In this document: piece after piece, positions 42,955 to 51,815 of the stretch
Layout of the letters: each line of letters begins with the position of its first letter
Position numbering within the stretch: the stretch's first letter is position 1
Assembly: GCF_021538895.1 (NCBI RefSeq)
Contig: NZ_JADDRL010000062.1
Location: 1 to 56,340 of the forward strand
Reading direction: 5' to 3'
Source: Streptomyces olivochromogenes
GTDB taxonomy: Bacteria; Actinomycetota; Actinomycetes; Streptomycetales; Streptomycetaceae
Length of the DNA: 56,340 nucleotides
The notes under the pieces: generated by a model
What the model was told of the DNA's origin: nothing
Seen by the model: the letters and a program-made list of their open reading frames with translations, nothing else
Databases searched by the model: none
Made by a program: the position numbers and the translations under genes

Positions 42955-43512
42955 GTGAGCGTCATCGTCATCGAGTTCATCACCCTGGACGGGATCGTGT
43001 CCGACCCGGACGGATCCGACGGAACACCGACCGGCGGCTGGGCCTTCCGGCACGGCCCGGAGGCGGTCGCCGGGGACAAGTTCCGGCTCGGCAGCACCCT
43101 CGACGACGGGGTCATGCTGCAGGGGCGTTCGACCTGGCAGCTGTTCTCGCGGATCTGGCCCGGACGGGACGACCCTTTCGCCGTGCGGCTGAACGCCGTA
43201 CCGAAGCTGGTCCTGTCCCGCACGCTGACCGACACCTCGGCCTGGGCCAACTCGCGGCTCGTCGACGGCAGCCTGATCGACACCGTCAAGAACGAGAAGC
43301 GCGACGTGATCGTCACCGGCAGCCTGAGCGTCGTCCACGCGCTGATGACCGAGGACCTGGTCGACGAGTACCGGCTGCTGACCTTCCCCACGATCCTCGG
43401 CAGCGGCAGGCGGCTCTTCCCCGACCAGGGCTCGCACACCGACCTGGAGTGCCTGTCCGCGGAGCGGTCCGGCGCCGCCGTCCTCACGCGGTACCGGAGG
43501 AAGACGGGATGA
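42955..43512 (+). CDS. Dihydrofolate reductase-like (RibD C-terminal) protein
   Basis: This 185-residue protein resembles the DHFR/RibD C-terminal family. It opens VSVIVIEFITLDGIVSDPDG, typical of these proteins. LVLSRTLTDTSAW and GSLSVVHALMTEDLVDEYRL follow, and then FPTILGSGRRLFP. Such proteins bind NADPH and reduce unidentified substrates. They are not true DHFR. The GTG at 42955 has GAAGGG eight bases upstream. It is close behind the deletion scar and may have lost its own promoter. Confidence 0.85.
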   Translation: MSVIVIEFITLDGIVSDPDGSDGTPTGGWAFRHGPEAVAGDKFRLGSTLDDGVMLQGRSTWQLFSRIWPGRDDPFAVRLNAVPKLVLSRTLTDTSAWANSRLVDGSLIDTVKNEKRDVIVTGSLSVVHALMTEDLVDEYRLLTFPTILGSGRRLFPDQGSHTDLECLSAERSGAAVLTRYRRKTG

Positions 43513-43537
43513 CGGTCCGCTCCCCGGGCCGGCCCGG

Positions 43538-44365
43538 CTAACCCACCGTCGGGCTCGGGCTGGGGAGGGTGGCCCCGCCCTGGCCTCCGGTGGTGTTGGC
43601 TCCGCCTCCGGTGCTCGCCCCGCCGCCCTTGCCGCCGGTGATGCCGTCGATGTCCACCGGGGTGGAGGTGGCGTTCGGCGGCGGGGTGAGGACCACCTCC
43701 GGCTGCCCGGCGGGCGGCGGCGGCGGGGTCACGTCGGTGTCGGGCAGCTTCGGCGGGGTGGTCTGCTGGAAGAGGGTCTGGTCGAAGTCGACCAGACCGG
43801 TCTTCTCCATCACCGTGATGTGGTCGAGCACGGTGTCGTTGGCCTGGTCGGCCAGGGCGCGCACGAGCGTGTTCTTGGTGGTGGACCGGATCTTCGCCAC
43901 CGTGTTGAAGATCGAACCGTGGGTCATGCGCAGGATGTTGGCGAAGTCCGTGTCGAACTTCTTGCCGCTGTCCGCCTTCAGGGTGTTGACGAAGCCCTCC
44001 TGCTGCGGACTCGCGATGTTGGGCAGCGTGATGTTCAGCATGGGCGCGATCTTGCGGCAGGTGGTGTCCAGCGCGGCGTGCCCGTCGATGAGGTGCCGGC
44101 TCGCGATGAGGACCCCCTTCGAGGTGCCCTTCTGCAGGCCGATCTGCCCGACCGGGTACTCCCACAGCCCCGCCGCCCGCACCTTCACGACGAAGTCGCG
44201 GTCCCCCTCGGTCAACGGCCCCCACTGGGTCTGGGCGATGACCCGGTCCGGCGAACTGGAGACCTTGGTGACCCCGAGCATGCTCGGGTAGACGAGTGCT
44301 CCGAGGGTCAGGCTCAGGGCACCGCCCACGAAGAGAGTTCCCGTCGCGTTCCGCGAAAAGCGCAC
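43538..44365 (-). CDS. DUF4142 domain protein, secreted or membrane-anchored
   Basis: This 275-residue protein starts VRFSRNATGTLFVGGALSLT. One hydrophobic segment near the N-terminus is a signal or anchor. The four-helix DUF4142 domain lies at about 55-200, with LTEGDRDFVVKVRAAGLWEY, HAALDTTCRKIAPMLNITLP and DTDFANILRMTHGSIFNTVA. A Pro/Gly/Ser-rich C-terminal tail follows. DUF4142 is a ferritin-like fold of unknown activity. The GTG at 44365 has CAGGAG upstream, ruling out longer starts. Confidence 0.82.
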   Translation of the reverse strand: MRFSRNATGTLFVGGALSLTLGALVYPSMLGVTKVSSSPDRVIAQTQWGPLTEGDRDFVVKVRAAGLWEYPVGQIGLQKGTSKGVLIASRHLIDGHAALDTTCRKIAPMLNITLPNIASPQQEGFVNTLKADSGKKFDTDFANILRMTHGSIFNTVAKIRSTTKNTLVRALADQANDTVLDHITVMEKTGLVDFDQTLFQQTTPPKLPDTDVTPPPPPAGQPEVVLTPPPNATSTPVDIDGITGGKGGGASTGGGANTTGGQGGATLPSPSPTVG

Positions 44366-44538
44366 CGTAGCTCCTGCCCGGTCGGGGTCCCGTCTCAAGA
44401 CGGTTCGGACGCACAGCAGTACGGACGAGGAAGCCGCGGAATTCATTTGGTTCGGTAAAAAGTCCCGGTGCGCTCGTTGGGCAAACGTTGACCGCTTCGG
44501 GGGAGAGTCCGGGTGGACCACCGCCCTACATTCGCCGC

Positions 44539-45228
44539 ATGCCCCCACAGCCCCCTTCCCCCAGAGTCCCCGGCGTGCTCCCCGTCCTCCCCTACCGCAA
44601 GCCCACCAAGGGACGGGACTACTGGGTGCTCGACAACGTCCTGCCGGACGTGGACGCCGTACGCGAGCGGTGCCTGGCCAAGGACGACTGGGTCCAGGGA
44701 TACCCGTACACGCAGGAGACCTGGCCGGGACTGCGCGCCATGCCGGGCCTGACGCCCGAGGAACTGGAGTGCGTCGAGGGGCTGGTGAGGAAGGCCACGG
44801 GCGCCAAGCAGCTGTGGGTGCAGCAGGCGCCCGGCGGCGGCACCCTCAACCACAACTGCGTGCAGGTGGTGGGGGAAGGGGAGAGCGAGCCCCGGCCGCA
44901 CACCGACTCCCGCGCGCTGTGCCGGTACGCCGCCGTGCTCTACCTCAACCCCGGTGTCCCGAAGGACTGCGGGACCAGCTTCTTCCGGCAGTCGCTGCCG
45001 GGCGGCCGGCTCGGCGGCAACGTCGTCCAGGCCCCGCACAACAACCTCGTCGAGGCACTCGGGACGCGGTTCGTCGCGCCCGACGCCTTCGAGGAGGACG
45101 TACGCGTCCCCCACAGGTACAACCGCCTGCTGCTCTACAACGCCAACCTCGTGCACAGCGCCACCGGTTACTCCGGCAAGACGCTGGAGGAGAAGCGCAT
45201 GACGGCGGTGTTCTTCTGGATGGCCTGA
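44539..45228 (+). CDS. DUF6445 family 2OG-Fe(II) oxygenase-like protein
   Basis: This 229-residue protein has the double-stranded beta-helix pattern of prolyl-hydroxylase-like proteins. The iron ligands are visible as PHTDSRALCRYAAVLYL (His-x-Asp) and NLVHSATGYSGKT (distal His). DUF6445 is a small family with this fold. The reaction should be 2-oxoglutarate-dependent hydroxylation, with an unknown substrate. The ATG at 44539 has no ribosome site. A -10-like TACATT ends eight bases before it, so a leaderless mRNA is likely. Confidence 0.8.
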   Translation: MPPQPPSPRVPGVLPVLPYRKPTKGRDYWVLDNVLPDVDAVRERCLAKDDWVQGYPYTQETWPGLRAMPGLTPEELECVEGLVRKATGAKQLWVQQAPGGGTLNHNCVQVVGEGESEPRPHTDSRALCRYAAVLYLNPGVPKDCGTSFFRQSLPGGRLGGNVVQAPHNNLVEALGTRFVAPDAFEEDVRVPHRYNRLLLYNANLVHSATGYSGKTLEEKRMTAVFFWMA

Positions 45229-45259
45229 GCCCGTCCGGTCCCGCCGGGGCGCGGCGCGC

Positions 45260-45775
45260 TCAGTAGCGCAGCGCCCTGGCGACCTCCGCCTTCACCTGGC
45301 CCGTCAGGTTGCGGTTGCTGGTGGCCGTGGCCTTCCCGGTCTGGCCGGCCGCCACCTTGGAGACCGTGACGACGGTCGTGTCGAGCAGATTGCCGCTGGT
45401 GTCGGTGAAGTTGACCTGCACGGCGAAGGACTTGGCGGCATCGGCCGTGTTCTTCGCGGTGACGTCCACCGTCGCGCGGCCGCCGGTGGCCGTGGTCGGC
45501 GTGCCGAGCTTGACGTCGGCCTTGGCCTGGGCCCCCTTCTTCACCTCGTCGAGCCGCCGCTTGGCCTCCGCCGACGCGGACGCGAGCGCGTCGGTGCCCT
45601 TCGAGGCGAGGGACGACGCGGCCGAGGCGGCCTTGCTCACGGCGGCCGACGCCGCCTTGCTGGCGTTGGGCGCCGCGCTGCTGTCGCCCGAGCAGCCGCT
45701 CAGTCCCGCACCCGCCGCCACCGCCGCCACCGCCGCCAACACGGCCAGCGCCGCGCCCTTTTGGTAACCCGCCAT
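45260..45775 (-). CDS. Putative lipoprotein with FxLYD-like domain
   Basis: The 171-residue protein starts MAGYQKGAALAVLAAVAAVA and has a lipobox AGLSGC. An Ala/Ser/Lys-rich helical segment (KAASAAVSKAASAASSLASK) is followed by a beta-sandwich-like domain (AVQVNFTDTSGNLLDTTVVT, then VAAGQTGKATAT) as in FxLYD proteins. It should be exported and attached to the membrane. Its role is unknown. The ATG at 45775 fits best with the signal peptide. Confidence 0.78.
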   Translation of the reverse strand: MAGYQKGAALAVLAAVAAVAAGAGLSGCSGDSSAAPNASKAASAAVSKAASAASSLASKGTDALASASAEAKRRLDEVKKGAQAKADVKLGTPTTATGGRATVDVTAKNTADAAKSFAVQVNFTDTSGNLLDTTVVTVSKVAAGQTGKATATSNRNLTGQVKAEVARALRY

Positions 45776-45942
45776 CGTTCGCCTCCATCGGTGTCGCTCC
45801 GCCCGGCTGTCCCTCCCAGTCAAGATCGGGACCCGGACGCGCGCATGTCGGGTTCATCCGTTCGGCGCAAGCCCCGTGGTGGCCGGGCAGCGCGGGCCGG
45901 ATCGTCGTAACCACGACGGAGTACGAGTCGGGAGGTACGGAC

Positions 45943-46371
45943 ATGACTCAACAGGCGCACCCGGGGAAGCCGACCCGTTCGGTCCCCAACCCCCTGGCCT
46001 CGGGCGGGGTGGTCTTCGCGGGCGTTCTGATGGCGGTGTACGGCTTCCTGGCGATCCTCCAGGGCATCTCCGCGATCGCCGCCGACGACGTGTGGAGCCA
46101 CATCGGCTCCTACGTCTACAAGATCAACCTCACCGGGTGGGGCTGGATCCTGCTCATCGTGGGCGCCGTCGCCGCCGTCACCGGCGCGTTCATCCTGAAA
46201 GGCGCCGCGTGGGCGCGGGCCGTCGGCATCGGGCTGGCGGCACTCAGCATCATCGTCCAGTTCCTGTTCCTGCCGTACGCGCCCGTCTGGGCGATCATCA
46301 TGATCGGCATCGACATCTTCGTGATCTGGGCGCTCGCGGTGTACCGGCCGGAGTGGGGCGACGCGGCCTGA
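45943..46371 (+). CDS. DUF7144 family membrane protein
   Basis: This 142-residue protein has four transmembrane helices (about 22-45, 63-85, 89-108 and 114-132). They include GVVFAGVLMAVYGFLAILQG, LTGWGWILLIVGAVAAVTGA and WAIIMIGIDIFVIWALAVYR, which fit DUF7144. Similar proteins are known only as stress-associated membrane proteins in actinobacteria. A GGGAGG ribosome site lies before the ATG. The function is unknown. Confidence 0.8.
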   Translation: MTQQAHPGKPTRSVPNPLASGGVVFAGVLMAVYGFLAILQGISAIAADDVWSHIGSYVYKINLTGWGWILLIVGAVAAVTGAFILKGAAWARAVGIGLAALSIIVQFLFLPYAPVWAIIMIGIDIFVIWALAVYRPEWGDAA

Positions 46372-46498
46372 CCGCGTGTGCCGGCCTCCCCGGCGGGCTC
46401 CCCCGTCCGGGCGGGGCCGCCCCAGGCCAGTGGGGCAGCCCCGTCGGTTCCCCCGTGAGTCGGTCGGTTCAGGACCAGTGGGACCAGTAGGACCGGGA

Positions 46499-46861
46499 CT
46501 AGGAGTGGGAGCGGCTCTGCGCCTCGGCCTCGGCTATGGCCTCGGCCTCGCTCTCGCCCACCGCGATGGCGGCGATGCCGAGCGCCTGGGCCAGGTGGTC
46601 GGCGGCGGACATGACCCGTGCGGTGCCCACGACGGGGGCGATCGCCACGAGCACGTCCTGCACCTGCTCGATCGTCAGGTCCGCCTTCATCGCGGGGTCC
46701 AGGTGGGCGAGGTAGGAGATCGCCGGGGCGTCCATGGCCACGAGGGCGGCGATGCGGGTGAGGATGAGCGTCCCCGTGTCCATCCCGCAGCGTTCGATGG
46801 AGTCGATGGTCATGGCGGCGAGCGTGTCGAGAACGGGAGCGTCTGATGATGCGGTGGCCAT
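46499..46861 (-). CDS. Carboxymuconolactone-decarboxylase-like protein
   Basis: The 120-residue protein has an all-helical CMD/AhpD-like core. LILTRIAALVAMDAPAISYL and IEQVQDVLVAIAPVVGTARV follow the family pattern, ending with an acidic EAEAIAEAEAQSRSHS tail. The catalytic CxxC of AhpD-type peroxidases is missing. The single cysteine (C26) is elsewhere, so peroxidase activity is unlikely. The ATG at 46861 has GGAAGG at 11-16 bases upstream. Confidence 0.75.
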   Translation of the reverse strand: MATASSDAPVLDTLAAMTIDSIERCGMDTGTLILTRIAALVAMDAPAISYLAHLDPAMKADLTIEQVQDVLVAIAPVVGTARVMSAADHLAQALGIAAIAVGESEAEAIAEAEAQSRSHS

Positions 46862-47022
46862 GTCGGGACCGCCTTCCGATGTGCGCCGGGCTGATTGCCC
46901 CTTCACCGTAGGAGCGAGGAGGGTACTCGCTGCTCACCCGGCGCGGGTGAGGCCGCCCGGTGCGCGCCGCGCGCACGCTGAACGCAGCGACGAAGGGGGC
47001 GAGGGGGGCAGGGAGGCACGAC

Positions 47023-47454
47023 GTGCACACACCGATGTATCTCGCGTACGACTATCCGCTGCTGAGCGCGTTCTGGACGATGCTGTGGTTCGTCCTGCTG
47101 GTCATGTGGTTCGTGCTGCTCTTCAAGGTCATCGTCGACGTGTTCCGCGACGACTCGCTGAACGGCTGGGCGAAGGCCGGCTGGCTGATCTTCGCCATCG
47201 CGCTGCCCTTCCTCGGCGTCTTCGTCTACGTCGTCGCCCGCGGCAAGGGCATGGGACAGCGCGAACTGGCGGAGGCCCGGGAGCGGCAGGCGGCCTTCGA
47301 CTCCTACGTCCGCCAGACGGCGGGCACCGCGACCCGTGCCGGCAGCGTGGACGACCTGACCAGGCTGTCCGAACTGCGCAGCCACGGCGACATCACGGAC
47401 GAGGAGTTCCGCCGGGCCAAGGAGCAGATACTGGCCGGCGGCGCGCCGAAGTGA
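47023..47454 (+). CDS. PLDc_N and SHOCT domain membrane protein
   Basis: This 143-residue protein has two helices in a PLDc_N-like unit (about 15-37 and 48-70): MLWFVLLVMWFVLLFKVIVD, then GWAKAGWLIFAIALPFLGVF. It ends with a SHOCT domain (LTRLSELRSHGDITDEEFRR, then AKEQILAGG). Such proteins are common in actinobacteria and may be oligomerisation-dependent membrane modulators. The GTG at 47023 has GGGAGG eight bases upstream. An ATG four codons later is possible. The diacylglycerol-kinase gene follows after 15 bases, so the two are likely cotranscribed. Confidence 0.85.
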   Translation: MHTPMYLAYDYPLLSAFWTMLWFVLLVMWFVLLFKVIVDVFRDDSLNGWAKAGWLIFAIALPFLGVFVYVVARGKGMGQRELAEARERQAAFDSYVRQTAGTATRAGSVDDLTRLSELRSHGDITDEEFRRAKEQILAGGAPK

Positions 47455-47469
47455 CCGAAGCGACCTGAC

Positions 47470-48795
47470 GTGAGCGGCGGTCGGAGCGCCGGGTGGGCCC
47501 GGCTGGCGCTGCTCGCGCTGGCGGGCGGCGTCCTGCTGCCCCTCCTGGCCGCCGGGCTGAAGAGCCTGCTCGCGGTGCTGGTGGGAATCGCCGGCCTGGC
47601 GCTGACCGCCGTCGGGGTGTGGTGGGCCCTCGCGTACCGGGGGGTCGCCCGGGTCGCCGGGGCGCTGCTGTCGGTGTCCGTGCCGCTCGGGGTCCTCGCC
47701 CTGTACGCCTTCTACGGACTGCTGTGGCCGGCCTTCGCCTCCCTGGCCCTGTGGGGGCTGGCGGTGGCGGCCGCGCGGACCGCCCTGACCCCGGCGGGCG
47801 CGGCCTCCGCACACCGCCACGCCAAGCGCGCCAAGGGCGCTGTCGAGGCGCCGCGGCGCCCGTGGATCGTGATGAACCCGCGCTCCGGTGGCGGCAAGGT
47901 GGCCCGCTTCCAACTGGTGGAGAAGGCGCGGGCGGCGGGCGCCCAGGTCGCCCTGCTGGACCCGGAACTGCACCAGGACGTGGCGGAGCTGGCCCGGCGG
48001 GCGGTGGCCGACGGAGCCGACCTGCTGGCCGTGGCCGGCGGCGACGGCACCCAGGCCCTGGTGGCCGAGATCGCCGCCCGGCACGACCTCCCCTTCGTGG
48101 TGATCCCCGCCGGCACGCGCAACCACTTCGCCCTGGACCTCGGCCTGGACCGGGAGGATCCGGCGGCCGCGCTGGAGGCGCTGACCGACGGCGAGGAGTT
48201 CCGGATCGACCTCGGGTTCGCCGCCGACCGGGTGTTCGTCAACAACGCCTCGTTCGGCACGTACGCGGTGGTGGTCGGCGATCCCGCCTACCGCGACCGG
48301 AAGGTGCGCACGGTCCTGCAGAACCTGCCCGATCTGCTCACCGGCGAGGAGGCGCCCCGGCTGGCGATGCGGGCCGGGCAGACCGATGCCGAGGGGCTGC
48401 AGGCGCTGCTCGTCAGCAACAACCCCTACCGGCGGTTCGGCGACCCGTCCGCTCCCGGACGCAGGGAGGGACTGGACTCCGGGCTGCTCGGCGTTCTGTG
48501 CGTACGGGTCGAGAGCGGCGCCGAGGCGGCGGGCCTGGTGACGGACCCGCGGTCCCCCGGTCTGCTGCGGCTGACCGCGGCCGAGGTGGTCGTCGAGGCG
48601 GACGGGGACACCGTCCCGGTCGGCATCGACGGGGAGCACGTGGTGCTGCCCGCACCCGTCGTGTGCCGGATCGCGCCCGGTGTCCTGCGGGTCCGGGTGC
48701 CGCGCCACCGGCCCGGTACGCCGGCGACCAGGCCGGCCCTCGACTGGCCCCGGGTGGCGCGGCTCGCGCTGGGGCGGCTGGTTCCGCCCCACTAG
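47470..48795 (+). CDS. Diacylglycerol-kinase-type lipid kinase, membrane-fused
   Basis: The 441-residue protein begins with four to five hydrophobic segments (about 10-110). A DAGK catalytic domain follows with IVMNPRSGGGKVARFQLVE (about 133-151), the nucleotide signature AVAGGDGTQALVAEIA (about 186-201), VVIPAGTRNHFALDLGLD and VFVNNASFGTYA. It phosphorylates a lipid, such as diacylglycerol or a sphingoid base, at the membrane. The start is a GTG 15 bases after the preceding gene. The TAG stop (48793-48795) is part of the TIR of the MITE inserted there, so the original C-terminus may have been changed. Confidence 0.88.
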   Translation: MSGGRSAGWARLALLALAGGVLLPLLAAGLKSLLAVLVGIAGLALTAVGVWWALAYRGVARVAGALLSVSVPLGVLALYAFYGLLWPAFASLALWGLAVAAARTALTPAGAASAHRHAKRAKGAVEAPRRPWIVMNPRSGGGKVARFQLVEKARAAGAQVALLDPELHQDVAELARRAVADGADLLAVAGGDGTQALVAEIAARHDLPFVVIPAGTRNHFALDLGLDREDPAAALEALTDGEEFRIDLGFAADRVFVNNASFGTYAVVVGDPAYRDRKVRTVLQNLPDLLTGEEAPRLAMRAGQTDAEGLQALLVSNNPYRRFGDPSAPGRREGLDSGLLGVLCVRVESGAEAAGLVTDPRSPGLLRLTAAEVVVEADGDTVPVGIDGEHVVLPAPVVCRIAPGVLRVRVPRHRPGTPATRPALDWPRVARLALGRLVPPH

Positions 48796-49024
48796 GGCCT
48801 GTCGTCAAATTCCCGTCTGCCCCGCGACGCCTGGCACTCCCCCAAGCTCTTCGAGCAGGGGGGACCCCCCACTCGCCGCACCGGGCGAAAGCCCAAGTAC
48901 GTCCAGTACGAGGACTTCCGCCCGGCACTCCCCCAGCCTTCGGCCGGGGGGACCCCCAGAGCACGCACCAGACGCCGCAGGGCCGCCCTTCGGGCGACGA
49001 CGGGAATTTGACGACAGGCCCTAG
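48792..49024. mobile_element. MITE with perfect 26-bp terminal inverted repeats
   Basis: The 233-bp element begins CTAGGGCCTGTCGTCAAATT (48792 onward) and ends with the exact reverse complement of its first 26 bases, at 48999-49024. Its ends carry CTAG, perhaps a target duplication. The inside holds two related hairpin-forming stretches with ACTCCCCCA and GGGGGGACCCCC, a type I recognise as repeated in Streptomyces. It encodes no transposase. It sits between the lipid-kinase stop and the P-type ATPase stop, and its left end supplies the kinase stop codon. Confidence 0.8.
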
Positions 49025-49079
49025 GCGCCCTCGGCCCACCCGCCGGGCTCGCCGGGCTGACGAAGCCACGGGCCGTCCG

Positions 49080-51800
49080 TCACGTCCGGTGTGCGGCCCG
49101 CCTGGCCACGAGCTTGCCGAGCTCCCACAGCACCAGCAGCACGAGCGGCGGCAGCAGCGCCCAGCCGAACTGGTGCACGTCGATCCGTGTCGTACCCAGC
49201 AGCCGCCGGAACCCGTCCAGCTGCGTGACCAGCACCGCGAGCGCGAACTCCACGAATATCGCCCAGTTCATCTGCTTGCTGTCGAAGCTGGCGGGGGTCA
49301 GCACGGTCGCCGTCTCGCTGCGGCATTCGAGCGCGGCCACGATCAGACAGAGCGCGAAGGAGGTGAACGCGATGGACTGGCCGACGGCGGTGCTGCCGTA
49401 GTGCGACTCGCCCAGCTTGATCAGGGCGAGCAGGCCGATCGTGATCACCAGGCCGGAGAGGCCGACCGTGACCATCACGCCCTTGGTCAGCACCGGTTCG
49501 CCGCGCGGACGCGGCCGGCGCTCCATGAGTCCGGGGCTCTGCCGGTCGAAGCCGAGCGCGAAGCCGAAGGCGGCGTTGACGAAGAAGTGGATCCACAACA
49601 CCTGGGCGGGAGAGAAGGGTTCGCCCGCCGCGATGTTGAACAGGGTCGCGCCGAGGAAGGTCAGCACGAAGACCACGAGCAGGACCAGCACGAAGCGGAT
49701 GTACTTGGTGAGGTTGTCGTAGATCTTGCGGCCCTGTTCGACCGCGAAGACGATCGTGGCGAAGTTGTCGTCGGCCAGCACCATCCGCCCGGCGTTCTTG
49801 GCGACCTCCGTGCCGGAGCCCATGGCGATGCCGATGTCGGACGCCTTGATGGCCGGGGCGTCGTTGACGCCGTCCCCGGTCATGGCCACCACATGGCCCT
49901 TCTTCTTCAGCGTGTCCGCGAGCAGCACCTTGTGCTCCGGCGCGACCCGGCCGACCACACCGATGTCGTCGATCCGGGCGAGCCGCTCGCTCTCCGGCAG
50001 CGCGGCGAACTCGGCGCCGAGCATCGCCTCGCCCTCGATGCCGAGCTGCCGCGCGATGGCGGCGCCCGTGACGACGTCGTCCCCGGTCACCATCCGCACC
50101 CGGATGTGCGCGGCCTGCGCGTCGGCGACGGCGGCCCGCGACTCCTCGCGGGGCGGGTCGACCATGCCGATCAGGCTGGTCATCTGCAGGTCGGTGACAT
50201 GTACGAGCAGGTCCCCCTCGGGGTCGAAGTCGGCGGGGTCGAGGTCGCGCCGCGCGGCCGCCATCACCCGCAGTCCCTCGCCGCCCATCCGCTCGATGTG
50301 CTCCTGGGCGCGCCGCTGAGCCTCCGCGTCCCACGGGACGTCCGTGCCGTGCGCGAGCGCGCTGCTCGCCCGGGCCGTCACCGCGGGCGCGGCCCCCTTC
50401 ACGAAGCACCGCACGACCGGCCGGCCCGCCGCGTCGGTGGCCGAGTTGAAGGTGGCCATCAGCTTGTACGAGGGGTCGAAGGGCAGCGTGGCCAGCCGGG
50501 GCAGCCGCTCACGGGTGGCGTCGAGGTCCAGCCCGGCCTTGTGCCCGAGCACCAGCAGGGCGCCCTCGGTGGGGTCGCCGACCACCACGCCGTCCACCAG
50601 CTTGCCGTCGTTGGCGATCAGGTACGGCAGGATCGCGTCCTCGATGCCGGGTGCCGTGCCGACGGCGTGGTGGACCTTGCCCGCCAGGCCGTACCCGGTG
50701 CCGGAGACGGTGTAGCGGTCACCGGGATCGAGCACCTCCACGACCGTCATCTGGTTCATGGTGAGCGTGCCGGTCTTGTCGGAGTTGATCGCCGAGGTGA
50801 AGCCGAGCGACTGCACCGACGGCAGGTCCTTCACGATCGCCTGACGCCGGGCCAGGTCGACCCCGCCGATCGACAGGATGGTCTGGGTCACCGTGGGCAG
50901 GGCCTCCGGGATGGCGGCGATCGCCAGCGAGACGGCGCTGACGAACAGCGCGTCCCACGCCTGGCCGCGGCTGCGCCCGAGCACGAACATCACGATCATC
51001 GTGAGTCCGGCCGCGCCCGTGATCCACAGGGTGAGCCTGTTCAGCTCCCGGTCCAGCGGGGAGGTCTCGCGGGGCGTCGCCGACAGCATCCCGGAGATGC
51101 GGCCGAGCTCGGTGTCGGCCCCGGTGGCCGTGACGATCACCGTCGCGCTGCCGTGGGTGACCGGCGTGTTCATGAACGCCATGTTCGTGCGGTCCCCGGG
51201 CCCCAGGTCGGCGCCGGTCAGGGTGGTCGCGTCCTTGGCGGCGGGCACGCTCTCGCCGGTCAGCGCGGACTCGTCGATCTGCAGGGCGCTGGCCGCGACG
51301 ATCCGCCCGTCGGCCGGGACCTCGTCGCCGGCGGAGAGCAGCACGACATCCCCGACGACGACCTGCTCGGCCGGGATCTCGGACTCCGTCCCGTCCCTGC
51401 GCACCCGGGCGGTCGCCTTCAGCATCGACTTGAGCGCGTTCATGGCGCTCTCGGCCTTGCCCTCCTGACGCATGCCGATGACCGCGTTCAGGATCGTCAG
51501 CACGACCAGGAGGATGCCGGTGTTCCACTCCGCGATGAGGAACGACACCACGGCGGCGGCGACCAGGACGAGCTGCATGTAACTGCGGTATTGGGCCAGG
51601 TAGCGGCGCCAGCCGGGCAGGGCCTTCTCCTCCGGCAGCGCGTTCGGTCCGTTCGTCCGCAGGAGTTCGTCCGCCCGCTGCGCGGACAGTCCCACGGCCG
51701 GGAGCACCCCGAACGCGGCGGCGACCTCGTCCGCGGGCCGCGCGTACCACGCCGGGCCGTCCGCCGCCCGCTCGTGCGGTGCGTGTGTCTGCGCGGTCAT
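49080..51800 (-). CDS. P-type cation-translocating ATPase (P2-type)
   Basis: This 906-residue ATPase has an N-terminal cation-ATPase segment and the actuator motif SALTGESVPA. A conserved membrane proline motif (IPEALPTVTQTI) follows, with the phosphorylation site INSDKTGTLTMNQM and the nucleotide-domain residues VKGAAPAVTARA. Then come the hinge VAMTGDGVNDAPAIKASDIG and a six-helix C-terminal membrane part. The IPEALP motif and the C-terminal region suggest a Ca/Mn- or Na/K-type P2 pump rather than a heavy-metal P1B pump. The exact ion is not determined. It lies 15 bases after the PPK2 gene and is likely cotranscribed with it. Confidence 0.92.
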   Translation of the reverse strand: MTAQTHAPHERAADGPAWYARPADEVAAAFGVLPAVGLSAQRADELLRTNGPNALPEEKALPGWRRYLAQYRSYMQLVLVAAAVVSFLIAEWNTGILLVVLTILNAVIGMRQEGKAESAMNALKSMLKATARVRRDGTESEIPAEQVVVGDVVLLSAGDEVPADGRIVAASALQIDESALTGESVPAAKDATTLTGADLGPGDRTNMAFMNTPVTHGSATVIVTATGADTELGRISGMLSATPRETSPLDRELNRLTLWITGAAGLTMIVMFVLGRSRGQAWDALFVSAVSLAIAAIPEALPTVTQTILSIGGVDLARRQAIVKDLPSVQSLGFTSAINSDKTGTLTMNQMTVVEVLDPGDRYTVSGTGYGLAGKVHHAVGTAPGIEDAILPYLIANDGKLVDGVVVGDPTEGALLVLGHKAGLDLDATRERLPRLATLPFDPSYKLMATFNSATDAAGRPVVRCFVKGAAPAVTARASSALAHGTDVPWDAEAQRRAQEHIERMGGEGLRVMAAARRDLDPADFDPEGDLLVHVTDLQMTSLIGMVDPPREESRAAVADAQAAHIRVRMVTGDDVVTGAAIARQLGIEGEAMLGAEFAALPESERLARIDDIGVVGRVAPEHKVLLADTLKKKGHVVAMTGDGVNDAPAIKASDIGIAMGSGTEVAKNAGRMVLADDNFATIVFAVEQGRKIYDNLTKYIRFVLVLLVVFVLTFLGATLFNIAAGEPFSPAQVLWIHFFVNAAFGFALGFDRQSPGLMERRPRPRGEPVLTKGVMVTVGLSGLVITIGLLALIKLGESHYGSTAVGQSIAFTSFALCLIVAALECRSETATVLTPASFDSKQMNWAIFVEFALAVLVTQLDGFRRLLGTTRIDVHQFGWALLPPLVLLVLWELGKLVARRAAHRT

Positions 51801-51815
51801 GGCACGTACCTCATC

